Positions 45,251-52,904 of a stretch of 64,000 nucleotides of DNA are shown one piece after another (position 1 is the stretch's first letter; each line of letters opens with the position of its first letter). Under the pieces are notes generated by a model. That model worked only from the letters and a program-made list of their open reading frames with translations. It was not told the DNA's origin and did no database searches. The DNA comes from G958296245 sp963664035 (GTDB taxonomy: Bacteria > Chloroflexota > Dehalococcoidia > Lucifugimonadales > G958296245), in NCBI GenBank assembly GCA_963664035.2, contig OY760867.2, positions 310,001 through 374,000 of the forward strand, written 5' to 3'. The translations under genes and the position numbers were made by a program.

Positions 45251-45629
45251 ATGGGTATTCGCATCACGATAGACAACGGTCGTAGGACCGAATTCGAGAA
45301 GACCGTCCAGGAAGCGGAGGTGCGCTATGAGATGCCGTCGGCAGAGATGGCGCGGGCGCTTGCCGAAGGTACTGAGCGTGAAACAGAGGACAAGCTGAGA
45401 TGGATGTACGCCTTTCGCGCTCTTCAAGACTTGGCCGAGATACATACCTACGTGGCTGGAACACCTGGGATCACTATAGATCTGTCCACGAAATCCGGAT
45501 TGAAAACCACTGGCTCGTAGAGCGCGACACCATGAGAAGTTGAGGCGATACCAGTTCCCCACGCTGAGCGAAGTCATTGACGAGATCGCAGAGATCACCG
45601 ACGTGTTGGAACAGCCGGAGTCCACGTAG
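45251..45629 (+). pseudogene. Small gene with apparent multiple frameshifts
   Basis: ATG 45251 (AGGAGA ahead) opens MGIRITIDNGRRTEFEKTVQ and runs to a stop at 45520. The neighbouring frames continue smoothly with RSVHEIRIENHWLVERDTMR and then LRRYQFPTLSEVIDEIAEIT DVLEQPEST to 45629. Two one-base insertions, near 45475 and 45535, would give one continuous, plausible ~126-residue protein. I read this as a decayed or mis-assembled gene, though the first 89 residues could be a complete small protein. No family was recognised. Confidence 0.4.
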
Positions 45630-45674
45630 GATACCTGTCAGATTGATACACTACCTCAAACCCCTCGGCGGCAG

Positions 45675-47918
45675 ATGACCAGGACCGACCACCTCCAGGG
45701 GCTCAACCCGCGCCAGCGGGAAGCCGTCCAGGCCGTCGACGGCCCGCTGCTCATCGTCGCCGGGCCCGGCAGCGGCAAGACCCGCGTCATCACCCACCGC
45801 ATCGCTTACCTCGATGCCAAAGGCGTCCCTCTCTACCGAATCGCCGCCGTCACCTTCACCAACAAGGCCGCGCGCGAGATGCAGACGCGCCTGTTCGGCA
45901 GCAGCGCCGAGGACTCGGCGGCCCCGCTGCTCGGCTTGCACAGGCGCGACGATGGGCTGACCGTAAGCACCTTCCACGCCTTCTGCTCCAGGCTGCTCAG
46001 GCGCGACGGCGACCACGTCGGGCTCGACAGGGCATTCGCAATCTACGACGCCGCCGACCAGGTGGCCGCCGTCAAGCGCGCGATGGACGAGGCCGACATT
46101 AGCCCAAAGACGCTCGCGCCCGGAGTGGCGCTCTCCGCCATATCCAGCGCCAAGAGCAAGCTCATAGGCGTGGAGGGCTTCGCCCTCGGCATGAGGAGCT
46201 ACGCGGACGAGCTCGTACACCGCGTCTACGAGCGCTACGAGGACCTGCTCTCACAGGCCTCCGCCCTCGACTTCGACGACCTTCTGTTCAAGACCCACGA
46301 CCTGCTCCGCCGCTTCCCCGACGTGGCGGAGAACTACCAGGAGCGCTACATCCACCTGATGATCGACGAGTTCCAGGACACCAACGTCGCCCAGTACGCG
46401 ATCGCCAGGCTGCTCGCGCAGAGACACCGGAACCTCTGCGTCGTCGGCGACCCCGACCAGTCGATCTACTCCTGGCGCAACGCCGACATCGGCAACATCC
46501 TAAGCTTCCGCAAGGACTTCCCCGAGAGCCGCGAGATCGTGTTGGAGGAGAACTACAGGTCGACGCAGACCATCCTGGACGCCGCCCAGGGGCTGATATC
46601 CGCCAACCCCAACCGCGTCGAGAAGGAGCTATTCACCGCCTTGGGCCGCGGCGCGCCCATCGCCGCCGGCGAGGGCTACGACGAGCACGAGGAGGCCAGG
46701 CTGGTCGTGGGGGAGGTCGAGCGGCTCGTCCGCGACGAGGGCTTCCTGCGGCGCGACGTGGCCGTCATGTACAGGGTGAACGCCCAGTCCAGGGTCATCG
46801 AGGAGGCCTGCCTGCGCAGCGGGGTCCCGTACCAACTCGTCGGCAGCACCCAGTTCTACCAGCGCCAGGAGATCAAGGACCTGACCGCGTACCTCCGCCT
46901 CGTCGCCAACCCACACGACGACGTCAGCCTCGCCCGCGTCGTCAACGTGCCCCTGCGCGGCATAGGCTCCAGGACCATCGAGGAGCTGAGGCGCGCGGCC
47001 GGCGAGGCGGGCGCGTCCATCTACTCCGTCATCGACGCGATGGCCGGCGGCGGCCCGCATCCCGGCGTCGCGGTGCGCCCGCGGCAGGCCGGTGCCCTCG
47101 TGAAGTTCCACGGCCTGATCGAGGGCCTGAGGGAGTCGACGCCGGAGATGGGCGTCGCCGGCCTGATCGAGCTCGTGCTCGAACGCACCGGCTACGGCCC
47201 CTACGCCGTAGAGCAGGAGCGGGGGGAGGAGCGCCTGGAGAACCTGGAGGAGTACCACCGGGCGGCGCGGGACTTCGAGGAGATGGGCGGCGGCGGCCTC
47301 ACAGACTTCCTGGAACGGGTCAGCCTCGTCAGCGACACCGACAACATGGACGACGACTCCGACGCCGTCACGCTGATCACCCTGCACCAGGCCAAGGGCC
47401 TCGAGTACAGGGTCGTCTTCATCGTCGGCATGGAGGAGGGGATACTTCCCCACATCCGGTCGATCGACGACGAAAAGCAGATGGAGGAGGAGCGGCGCCT
47501 CTGCTACGTCGGCATCACGCGGGCGAAGGAGCGGCTCTACCTGCTCAGGGCCTTCCGGCGCAACTTCAGGGGCGGCATGGGGCCGAGCGTGCCCTCCCGC
47601 TTCCTGGGCGGCATCCCCAGGGGGCTGGTGACGCCCATGGAGACCGACTTCTCGCCGCGCCCAGCCGCGTCGAATGGCAGCCGGCGACAGCGGCCCACGC
47701 CGGCGGCCGCCGCGTCCCCCGAGCCTCCTCCCGAGGCGGAGGCGAAGCCGGAGTTTGCCGTGGGCGACAGGGTAAAGCACGAGGCATTCGGGCAGGGCAT
47801 CGTGGTCGAGACGAAGCCGTCCGGCGGCGACACCCAGGTCACGGTGGCGTTCAGGGACGGCCACGGAATAAAGCGCCTGCTGCTCGGCTTCGCGCCGCTG
47901 GAGAAGGTGAGCACATGA
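45675..47918 (+). CDS. pcrA: UvrD/PcrA-type ATP-dependent DNA helicase
   Basis: The 747-residue superfamily 1 helicase starts at ATG 45675. Motifs: GLNPRQREAVQAVDGPLLIV, Walker A AGPGSGKTRVI, Ia TFTNKAAREM, II MIDEFQDTN, III VVGDPDQSIYSWRNAD, IV LEENYRSTQTIL, V TLHQAKGLEYRVVFIVGM and VI RRLCYVGITRAKERLYL. It translocates 3' to 5' and serves repair and replication restart. The last ~60 residues (FAVGDRVKHEAFGQGIVVET) form the PcrA-type Tudor-like fold. It overlaps the next gene by ATGA. Confidence 0.97.
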   Translation: MTRTDHLQGLNPRQREAVQAVDGPLLIVAGPGSGKTRVITHRIAYLDAKGVPLYRIAAVTFTNKAAREMQTRLFGSSAEDSAAPLLGLHRRDDGLTVSTFHAFCSRLLRRDGDHVGLDRAFAIYDAADQVAAVKRAMDEADISPKTLAPGVALSAISSAKSKLIGVEGFALGMRSYADELVHRVYERYEDLLSQASALDFDDLLFKTHDLLRRFPDVAENYQERYIHLMIDEFQDTNVAQYAIARLLAQRHRNLCVVGDPDQSIYSWRNADIGNILSFRKDFPESREIVLEENYRSTQTILDAAQGLISANPNRVEKELFTALGRGAPIAAGEGYDEHEEARLVVGEVERLVRDEGFLRRDVAVMYRVNAQSRVIEEACLRSGVPYQLVGSTQFYQRQEIKDLTAYLRLVANPHDDVSLARVVNVPLRGIGSRTIEELRRAAGEAGASIYSVIDAMAGGGPHPGVAVRPRQAGALVKFHGLIEGLRESTPEMGVAGLIELVLERTGYGPYAVEQERGEERLENLEEYHRAARDFEEMGGGGLTDFLERVSLVSDTDNMDDDSDAVTLITLHQAKGLEYRVVFIVGMEEGILPHIRSIDDEKQMEEERRLCYVGITRAKERLYLLRAFRRNFRGGMGPSVPSRFLGGIPRGLVTPMETDFSPRPAASNGSRRQRPTPAAAASPEPPPEAEAKPEFAVGDRVKHEAFGQGIVVETKPSGGDTQVTVAFRDGHGIKRLLLGFAPLEKVST

Positions 47919-48859
47919 CCATGGAAGAGATGCAGGCCTCGCTGGGAGTCGAGTCGGACCCTGTAGTCCACGAGGTGGAGAGGGGGGCGATACGCCGCTT
48001 CGCCGACGCTATAGGCGACCCCAACCCGCTCTACCGCGACCCCGACGCCGCCCGCGACGCCGGGTACGGCGGCGTGATCGCGCCGCCGACATACCTTCGC
48101 GCGCTGGTCCCGGACCCCGCGCTCCCGCCGTACCCGCGTCCGTACCCTGAGGTGCTCGACGGCGGCAGCGCATGGCGCTACTTCAGGCCGGTGCAGGCCG
48201 GTCAGCGCATATCGGTGACGTGGAAGCTGGCCGACGCTAAGGAGCGCGAGGGACGCCTCGGCCCCATGGTCATCGCCACAACGGAGATCGCCTACCGCGG
48301 CGAGGACGGCGCGCCGGCGGCCACTCAGAGCAGCACCCTGATCCACTACGAGCCCGCGCCGCAACCCGCCGGCGGCTCACCCCCCCGGCAACAGCCCGCT
48401 CGTCCTTCGACAAGCTCAGGACGAACGGCGCCGCGGCCGCCTGCCCCCGCCGTCTTCGAGGACGCCCAGGTCGGGCAGGCGCTCCCCGCCCTGGAGAAGA
48501 CGCCCACCACCAAGCAGCTCGTCATGTACGCCGGGGCGTCCGGCGACTTCTACGAGGTACACTACGACCTCGCATTCGCCCGGCAACGGGGGCTCTCCAA
48601 CGTCATCGTACACGGCGCCCTCAAGAACGCCTTCCTGGCACAGATGCTCACCGACTGGGCAGGCGCCGACTCCATCGCGGAGCTGTCGGTGCGCTACGCC
48701 GGGATGGACGAGCCGGGCGCGCCGCTCTGGTGCATGGGCAGGATCACGGAGAAGAAAGGAAACGGCCTGGTGGGCTGCGAGGTCTGGATAGAGAACGCGG
48801 CGGGCGCCGCCACGACCAGCGGCTCCGCCGTCGTCTGGCTGCCGAGGAGGGAATCGTGA
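47915..48859 (+). CDS. Double-hotdog MaoC-like dehydratase/hydratase with an inserted repeat
   Basis: ATG 47915 overlaps pcrA by four bases. The 314-residue protein has two hotdog domains: an N-terminal one (FADAIGDPNPLYRDPDAARD, YGGVIAPPTYLRALV) and a C-terminal MaoC-type one (YAGASGDFYEVHYDLAFARQ, then RGLSNVIVHGALKNAFLAQM). This is the (R)-hydratase family acting on enoyl-CoA-type or related substrates. The linker contains PSTSSGRT, encoded by the dispersed TTCGACAAGCTCAGGACGAA element. The next gene overlaps by GTGA. Confidence 0.85.
   Translation: MTMEEMQASLGVESDPVVHEVERGAIRRFADAIGDPNPLYRDPDAARDAGYGGVIAPPTYLRALVPDPALPPYPRPYPEVLDGGSAWRYFRPVQAGQRISVTWKLADAKEREGRLGPMVIATTEIAYRGEDGAPAATQSSTLIHYEPAPQPAGGSPPRQQPARPSTSSGRTAPRPPAPAVFEDAQVGQALPALEKTPTTKQLVMYAGASGDFYEVHYDLAFARQRGLSNVIVHGALKNAFLAQMLTDWAGADSIAELSVRYAGMDEPGAPLWCMGRITEKKGNGLVGCEVWIENAAGAATTSGSAVVWLPRRES
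48401..48427. repeat. Dispersed TTCGACAAGCTCAGGACGAA element inside a coding region
   Basis: CGTCCTTCGACAAGCTCAGG, then ACGAACG, is a sequence found scattered in many GC-rich bacterial genomes as a short imperfect inverted repeat (CGTCCT...AGGACG). Here it is read in frame as PSTSSGRT in the linker between the two hotdog domains, so it was tolerated as a coding insertion. Confidence 0.7.
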
Positions 48860-49932
48860 CGCTCATACTCTGGGGCAGCTCCGACAGCTTCATAGACCCG
48901 CTGCGGCCCAGGCCGCGCCATGAGGCGGATAGGGCCTACGCGGCCAGGGCGGCGGCGCACGGGGTGACGCGGCTCATCCCCAGCGGCAGGCCGTCGGAGA
49001 GCCTCGTCGATGCGGCGAACGAGCGCGGCGTGGAGGTCCACCCCTACGTCGCCTTCAACTTCCACGGCGGGCTGGTGCTATACCAGTGGTCCCTCGACTA
49101 CATGTCGCCGGAGCCGTTCACGCCGGACTGGCGCGCCGTTGCGGACGGACACCGCCCGGTGTGGCGGACGCCTATCCCCGTGGCCCCGAGCGACTACGCG
49201 AAGGAGCACCCGGAGCAGTGGTCCCTTGGCCGCGACCGGAGCCGAGAGGCGCCCCCCGGCTGGCGCGTCACCATGAGCCTCGCCTACCCGGAAGCGCGCG
49301 CCCACCTCGTCGCTCAGTACCTCGATATGATGGAGACGAAAGGCGCCCGTGGGGTGCAGGTCGAGTTCGTGGACGGCAACGTCGACGGCGCGGGCGTCGC
49401 CGACACCGGCTACGAGGACCGCATGATGGCGGAGTTCGAGGCGCGCAGCGGCCGCCGCGCCCTGGAGATTCCCAACGACGATCCGGAGTGGCTCGCCTTC
49501 AGGGCGTCGTACGTCACCCTGTTCATGCGCGAGCTGCGGGAGGCCGTCAAGGCGCGTGACGCGGACGCCCCCGTGACGGCCACCATGCTGGCCCGAGAGC
49601 GAGGCGGCTACCTGGACGTGCTGCTCGACTGGGAGGCGTGGGTGGCCGAGGGGCTGCTCGACGAGATGTACGTCTGGTTCAGGAACATCAGCGACCTCGA
49701 CGTGGTGGAGAGGCTGACCGCCGAGGCCGTGGAGACCGCCGCCGGCCGCGTCCCCGTAGTCTCCGAGCTCTCCTGCTACCACCCCGGCAGCATCCAGCAG
49801 CCGGACCCGCTGGTGGAGGCCGCCCGCCTTGCCCTCGGCGCCGGCGCCTCCGCCGTCGGCGTCTACGGCAGCGACGCCGTGGAGCAGCTGGACCTGTGGG
49901 ACGCCATAGAGCGCATGTCCCGCCTGGCCTGA
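48856..49932 (+). CDS. TIM-barrel-like glycoside-hydrolase-type protein, function unknown
   Basis: GTG 48856 overlaps the previous stop (GTGA) and has GGAGGG ahead. The 358-residue product has a beta/alpha-barrel rhythm and reads like the hypothetical glycoside-hydrolase-like (GHL/DUF187-type) proteins: EVHPYVAFNFHGGLVLYQWS, TMSLAYPEARAHLVAQYLDM, GARGVQVEFVDGNVDGAG and GEL-type endings (AGASAVGVYGSDAVEQLD). The Glu in VQVEFVDG could be catalytic. It is cotranscribed between a MaoC-like protein and a malate/lactate dehydrogenase. Substrate unknown. Confidence 0.65.
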   Translation: MTLILWGSSDSFIDPLRPRPRHEADRAYAARAAAHGVTRLIPSGRPSESLVDAANERGVEVHPYVAFNFHGGLVLYQWSLDYMSPEPFTPDWRAVADGHRPVWRTPIPVAPSDYAKEHPEQWSLGRDRSREAPPGWRVTMSLAYPEARAHLVAQYLDMMETKGARGVQVEFVDGNVDGAGVADTGYEDRMMAEFEARSGRRALEIPNDDPEWLAFRASYVTLFMRELREAVKARDADAPVTATMLARERGGYLDVLLDWEAWVAEGLLDEMYVWFRNISDLDVVERLTAEAVETAAGRVPVVSELSCYHPGSIQQPDPLVEAARLALGAGASAVGVYGSDAVEQLDLWDAIERMSRLA

Positions 49933-49943
49933 GCCCGCGCGCT

Positions 49944-50957
49944 ATGACAGAGGCCGTATACAAGCTGAACCTCCCGCCCGAGACCTTCGTGCGCGTCCCG
50001 CACGGAGACGTGCGGGCCTTCGCGGCGGCCCTGGCGCGAGCGTCGGGGCTTGCCGCCGACAGGGCCGACCTCCTGGCGGGTCTGCTCACCGCCAACGACC
50101 TCCGGGGCGTCTTCAGCCACGGCACCCGCCTGGTGGCCCGCTACGCGCGGATGATGCGCGGCGGCGACCTGAACCCGGCCCCCGACGTGAAGCTCCTCCG
50201 CGAAGGCCCGACCAGCGTCGTGATGGACGGCGACGGCGGCCTCGGCTACTTCCCCATGTACGACGGCACGCGCCGCGCCATCGAGAAGGCGAATGAGCTT
50301 GGCGTCGCCGTCCTCCAGACGAGGAACCACGGACACATAGGCGCCGCCGGCATCTACTCGCGCATGCCCTTGGAGCAGATGATGGGCGCATTCGTGACGG
50401 CCGGCGGGGAGCTCGACCTGGAGCCCGGCCAGCCCGTCTACACGCCCGCCATAGGCTCTCCGGTCTCGATCAGCGCGCCCGCGGGCCGCGAGCCTCCCAT
50501 AGTCGTAGACTTCTCCCCCGTGTACGACCTGCGGGTATCGCCGCGCTGGCCCGAGCTCGCCGAATGGATACCGGGCACCATATTCCGCTGCATCGGCCTC
50601 GGCATGATCGCCCAAGCATGGGGCGGCATCATGGCGGGCGCGCCGCACTCCGCCGGGCGCGAGCGCCCCCGCCGATACGCCGCCGCCGGCCAGCGCGGGT
50701 TCGCCTTCATGTTCCAGGTCGGCCTATTCATCGACCCGGACGAGTACGCGCGAGAGATGGACGCGCTCGCCGCGAGCCTCAGGGAGCTTGCCCCCCTCGA
50801 AGGCTTCGACAAGGCGAGCTACGCGGGCGGAATCGAGGGCGAGCGCGAGATGGAGTTCCGCGAGCGCGGCATCCCGGTCGGCCCCGAGCACAGGCGAGAC
50901 TTGGAGAACGCCGCGGCGGAGTTCGGCGTAGACGTGCCCTGGCCCAGAGGCGGATGA
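49944..50957 (+). CDS. Malate/L-lactate dehydrogenase family oxidoreductase (Ldh2 type)
   Basis: The 337-residue protein belongs to the Ldh2/YlbC NAD(P)-dependent family: RGVFSHGTRLVARYARMMRG, VMDGDGGLGYFPMYDGTRRA, VLQTRNHGHIGAAGIYSRMP (active-site His in NHGHIGAAG) and VVDFSPVYD. Such enzymes oxidise hydroxy acids such as malate, lactate, ureidoglycolate or 2,3-diketo-gulonate. The usual AGTP-type glycine loop is partly altered. ATG 49944 lies 11 bases after the previous gene in the same operon. Confidence 0.85.
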   Translation: MTEAVYKLNLPPETFVRVPHGDVRAFAAALARASGLAADRADLLAGLLTANDLRGVFSHGTRLVARYARMMRGGDLNPAPDVKLLREGPTSVVMDGDGGLGYFPMYDGTRRAIEKANELGVAVLQTRNHGHIGAAGIYSRMPLEQMMGAFVTAGGELDLEPGQPVYTPAIGSPVSISAPAGREPPIVVDFSPVYDLRVSPRWPELAEWIPGTIFRCIGLGMIAQAWGGIMAGAPHSAGRERPRRYAAAGQRGFAFMFQVGLFIDPDEYAREMDALAASLRELAPLEGFDKASYAGGIEGEREMEFRERGIPVGPEHRRDLENAAAEFGVDVPWPRGG

Positions 50958-51034
50958 GGAGCGGCGCGCCGGTATTCCATATGGACCGCTGACGCCGCTG
51001 CGTCCTTCGGAAGAGCGCCAAGGGAGAGGAGCGC

Positions 51035-51685
51035 ATGAATAGAGAACCGCTGAAGCTGTGCATGTTGTCGGGGTCTTTCGAGTACGAGTCCGAAAGTACG
51101 CTGACCGCCTTCCGCGAATACGTGGAGAGGGAGCACCCCGTACGCGCGGACCTTATCGTCTACCGCTCGGAGGACGACCATCAGTCCCTGTCTGCAATCG
51201 AAGAGAGCGACGTCCTGCTGGTGTTCACCCGGCGTCTGAACACCGAGGGCGAGGAGTTGGAGCGGTTCAAGGCATACTGCGCCGCGGGCAGGCCCATCGT
51301 GGGCGTGCGCACGGCCAGCCACGCCTTCCAGAACTGGCTCGCCTTCGACCGGGAGGTGCTGGGAGGGAACTACCGGATGCACTGGGAGCACGGCCCCAGG
51401 GCCCGCGTCAGGTTCGAGCCCGGCTCCGAAGGCCATCCCATCATGGAGGGCGTCGCGGAGTTCAACTCCGCCGGCAGCCTCTACCGCAACACCCCCATCG
51501 CGGCCGACGCCTCCCTCCTAATGAGCGCCAGCGCCGGCGAGCACGACGAGCCCGTCACCTGGACACGCTCCCACGCCGGCGGGCGGGTCTTCTACACGTC
51601 GCTGGGACACCAGGACGACTTCGAGGAGCCCAGCTTCCTGCGCCTGCTGGCCAACGCGGCCCTGTGGTGCGGAGGCAGGATCTGA
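51035..51685 (+). CDS. ThuA-like domain protein
   Basis: The 216-residue protein has the ThuA (trehalose utilisation, class I glutamine-amidotransferase-like) fold: LCMLSGSFEYESESTLTAFR, ESDVLLVFTRRLNTEGEELE, GRPIVGVRTASHAFQNWLAF, and the ending PVTWTRSHAGGRVFYTSLGH QDDF. The role in sugar metabolism is inferred from family context. ATG 51035 follows GGGAGAGGAGCGC. It is 77 bases after the dehydrogenase and probably in the same transcript. Confidence 0.85.
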   Translation: MNREPLKLCMLSGSFEYESESTLTAFREYVEREHPVRADLIVYRSEDDHQSLSAIEESDVLLVFTRRLNTEGEELERFKAYCAAGRPIVGVRTASHAFQNWLAFDREVLGGNYRMHWEHGPRARVRFEPGSEGHPIMEGVAEFNSAGSLYRNTPIAADASLLMSASAGEHDEPVTWTRSHAGGRVFYTSLGHQDDFEEPSFLRLLANAALWCGGRI

Positions 51686-51746
51686 AGTGTCGCCGTGATG
51701 ACCGGATAGCGCATCTCTCGCCTGCCCTGAGACTGGGATAGCTCTA

Positions 51747-52147
51747 TCAAATCGTCTCCACTGGGCGGTCATCCAGCATCGCTTGAATGTCTGTTGGCTC
51801 AATGTCGACAACGTCGTCAGCAAGCTGGACAACCTCTGTTGCAACACTGGCACGGTTAGGAGTGGCAATCAGCACACGGACACCGAAGTCCTGCACAGTC
51901 CTAACCACCTCAGCGAGGTCACGGTCCCCGGATATGACCACAGCGGTCCCGAAGACCGAGCGGCTGGCAAGGCGTACCATGTCCAATGTAATCAGGGTAT
52001 CGACCCCCTTTTGCTGGCGCTCGGGATAGAAGGTCCAGTTCTTGTCGAACTCGGCAAGCAATTGATCGGCTGTGATTTCCCAACGGACTTTGCTCCTTCG
52101 GCAATCAGGTAACCCGCGTCGACAAACCCGGCGTATGTTCCAGGCAT
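51747..52147 (-). CDS. NYN-domain (LabA/DUF88-like) protein, interrupted by a one-base frameshift
   Basis: ATG 52147, with GGAGG nine bases upstream, gives MPGTYAGFVDAGYLIAEGA in one frame. The rest, KVRWEITADQLLAEFDKNWT to SGDRDLAEVVRTVQDFGVRV and the end, lies in another. Adding one A to the AAA run near 52103 joins them. The joined ~133-residue protein has the NYN nuclease acidic pattern (FVDAGYL, DTLITLDMVR, VVISGDRDLAEVV). NYN proteins are PIN-like RNases. Either the gene is broken, a programmed shift is used, or a base was missed in the assembly. Confidence 0.72.
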
Positions 52148-52162
52148 AGTGACGGCCTCCAC

Positions 52163-52187
52163 AAAAAAAGGGTCCCACGAGGGACCC
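52163..52187 (-). terminator. Intrinsic terminator directly upstream of the NYN gene
   Basis: On the minus strand, stem GGGTCCC, loop TCGT, stem GGGACCC is followed by a run of seven T residues. It sits 16 bases ahead of the NYN start codon and just before its ribosome-binding site. It could end the rhodanese transcript or attenuate the NYN gene. Confidence 0.8.
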
Positions 52188-52197
52188 TGAGTCAAAA

Positions 52198-52239
52198 GCC
52201 CCCAACGGGGGCGCAGTTCAAAGACCCCCAAACGGGGGT
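52198..52239 (-). terminator. Two further terminator-like hairpins in tandem
   Basis: Stem-loops GCCCCCGTTGGGGGC (52198-52212, then TTTTGA on the minus strand) and ACCCCCGTTTGGGGGTC (52223-52239, then TTTGA) stand in tandem with the stronger one at 52163. Together they make three consecutive hairpins in ~75 bases between the rhodanese and NYN genes. Confidence 0.65.
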
Positions 52240-52321
52240 AGAGTGATTATCAATGTCTTGGACTCCGGTGTCAAGCGGTGTCAAGTGTGGCAGCGGTCGG
52301 TACGGTGGGCAGCCGCTCTCG

Positions 52322-52717
52322 TCAGCACCCGCACTTGATCTTGGTCCCAGGCCTCGCTTCCCTGCCGTGGGTGGCGTAGCCGTCGCGCTTCCACCAGTCC
52401 AGTCCTCCGATCAGCTCGCGCACCTGGAATCCAAGAGTCAAGAGCTTTAGCGCCGTCTTCGTCGAGGCGTTGCACCCGATGCCGTCGCAGTAGCAGACGT
52501 AGAGCTTCGACTTGTCGAGCGACGCGGTGGAATTGAAGCTTATCTCCCTGTGCGGGAGGCTGATGGAGCCGGGGATGTGCTCCAGGGCGTAGGCGTCGGC
52601 AGAGCGCCCGTCCACCACGACGATGGGTTCGTCCCTACCTGCGGCTTCGTAGAGGTCAGCCGAGTCCATCTCGTAGGCCAGCTTGCGTTGGTAGAAGTTC
52701 ATCTGGTCGATGGTCAT
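52322..52717 (-). CDS. Rhodanese-like domain protein
   Basis: The 131-residue protein has one rhodanese domain: IVVVDGRSADAYALEHIPGS, the active-site loop YVCYCDGIGCNASTKTALKL and LIGGLDWWKRDGY. The Cys in YCDGIGCN would carry persulfide sulfur. The N-terminal helix (MTIDQMNFYQRKLAYEMDSA) is common in stand-alone bacterial rhodaneses. The C-terminus ends GTKIKCGC, three residues of which are Cys or Gly and might bind metal. It is followed by the triple hairpin leader. Confidence 0.88.
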   Translation of the reverse strand: MTIDQMNFYQRKLAYEMDSADLYEAAGRDEPIVVVDGRSADAYALEHIPGSISLPHREISFNSTASLDKSKLYVCYCDGIGCNASTKTALKLLTLGFQVRELIGGLDWWKRDGYATHGREARPGTKIKCGC

Positions 52718-52818
52718 TGCGCTTTCTCCGGTACTGTTCCAGGCCGGGCTGTTCTGTGTAGGGCGCCCCCACTATACTTCAACGGGCCCAACAATGAAGA
52801 GTCATGCAGACCGCCCGC

Positions 52819-52849
52819 TTGACAAGCCATAGCACTCTTGTTCTATACT
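52819..52849 (+). promoter_or_regulatory. Shared phage-type promoter block, copy at the terminase gene
   Basis: TTGACA (52819-52824) and TATACT (52844-52849) are separated by 19 bases that match those at 57347-57365 almost completely (AAGxCATAGxACTxxTGTTC). The arms ACAAG and CTTGT form an inverted repeat between the boxes, so a repressor may bind here. The near-identity of two distant copies supports a real regulatory site. Confidence 0.7.
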
Positions 52850-52904
52850 ATCCCCGTGATGGTTGATGCGGTGGGCTGGGATGATGGGATGGGAGGTGGA
52901 CGAG

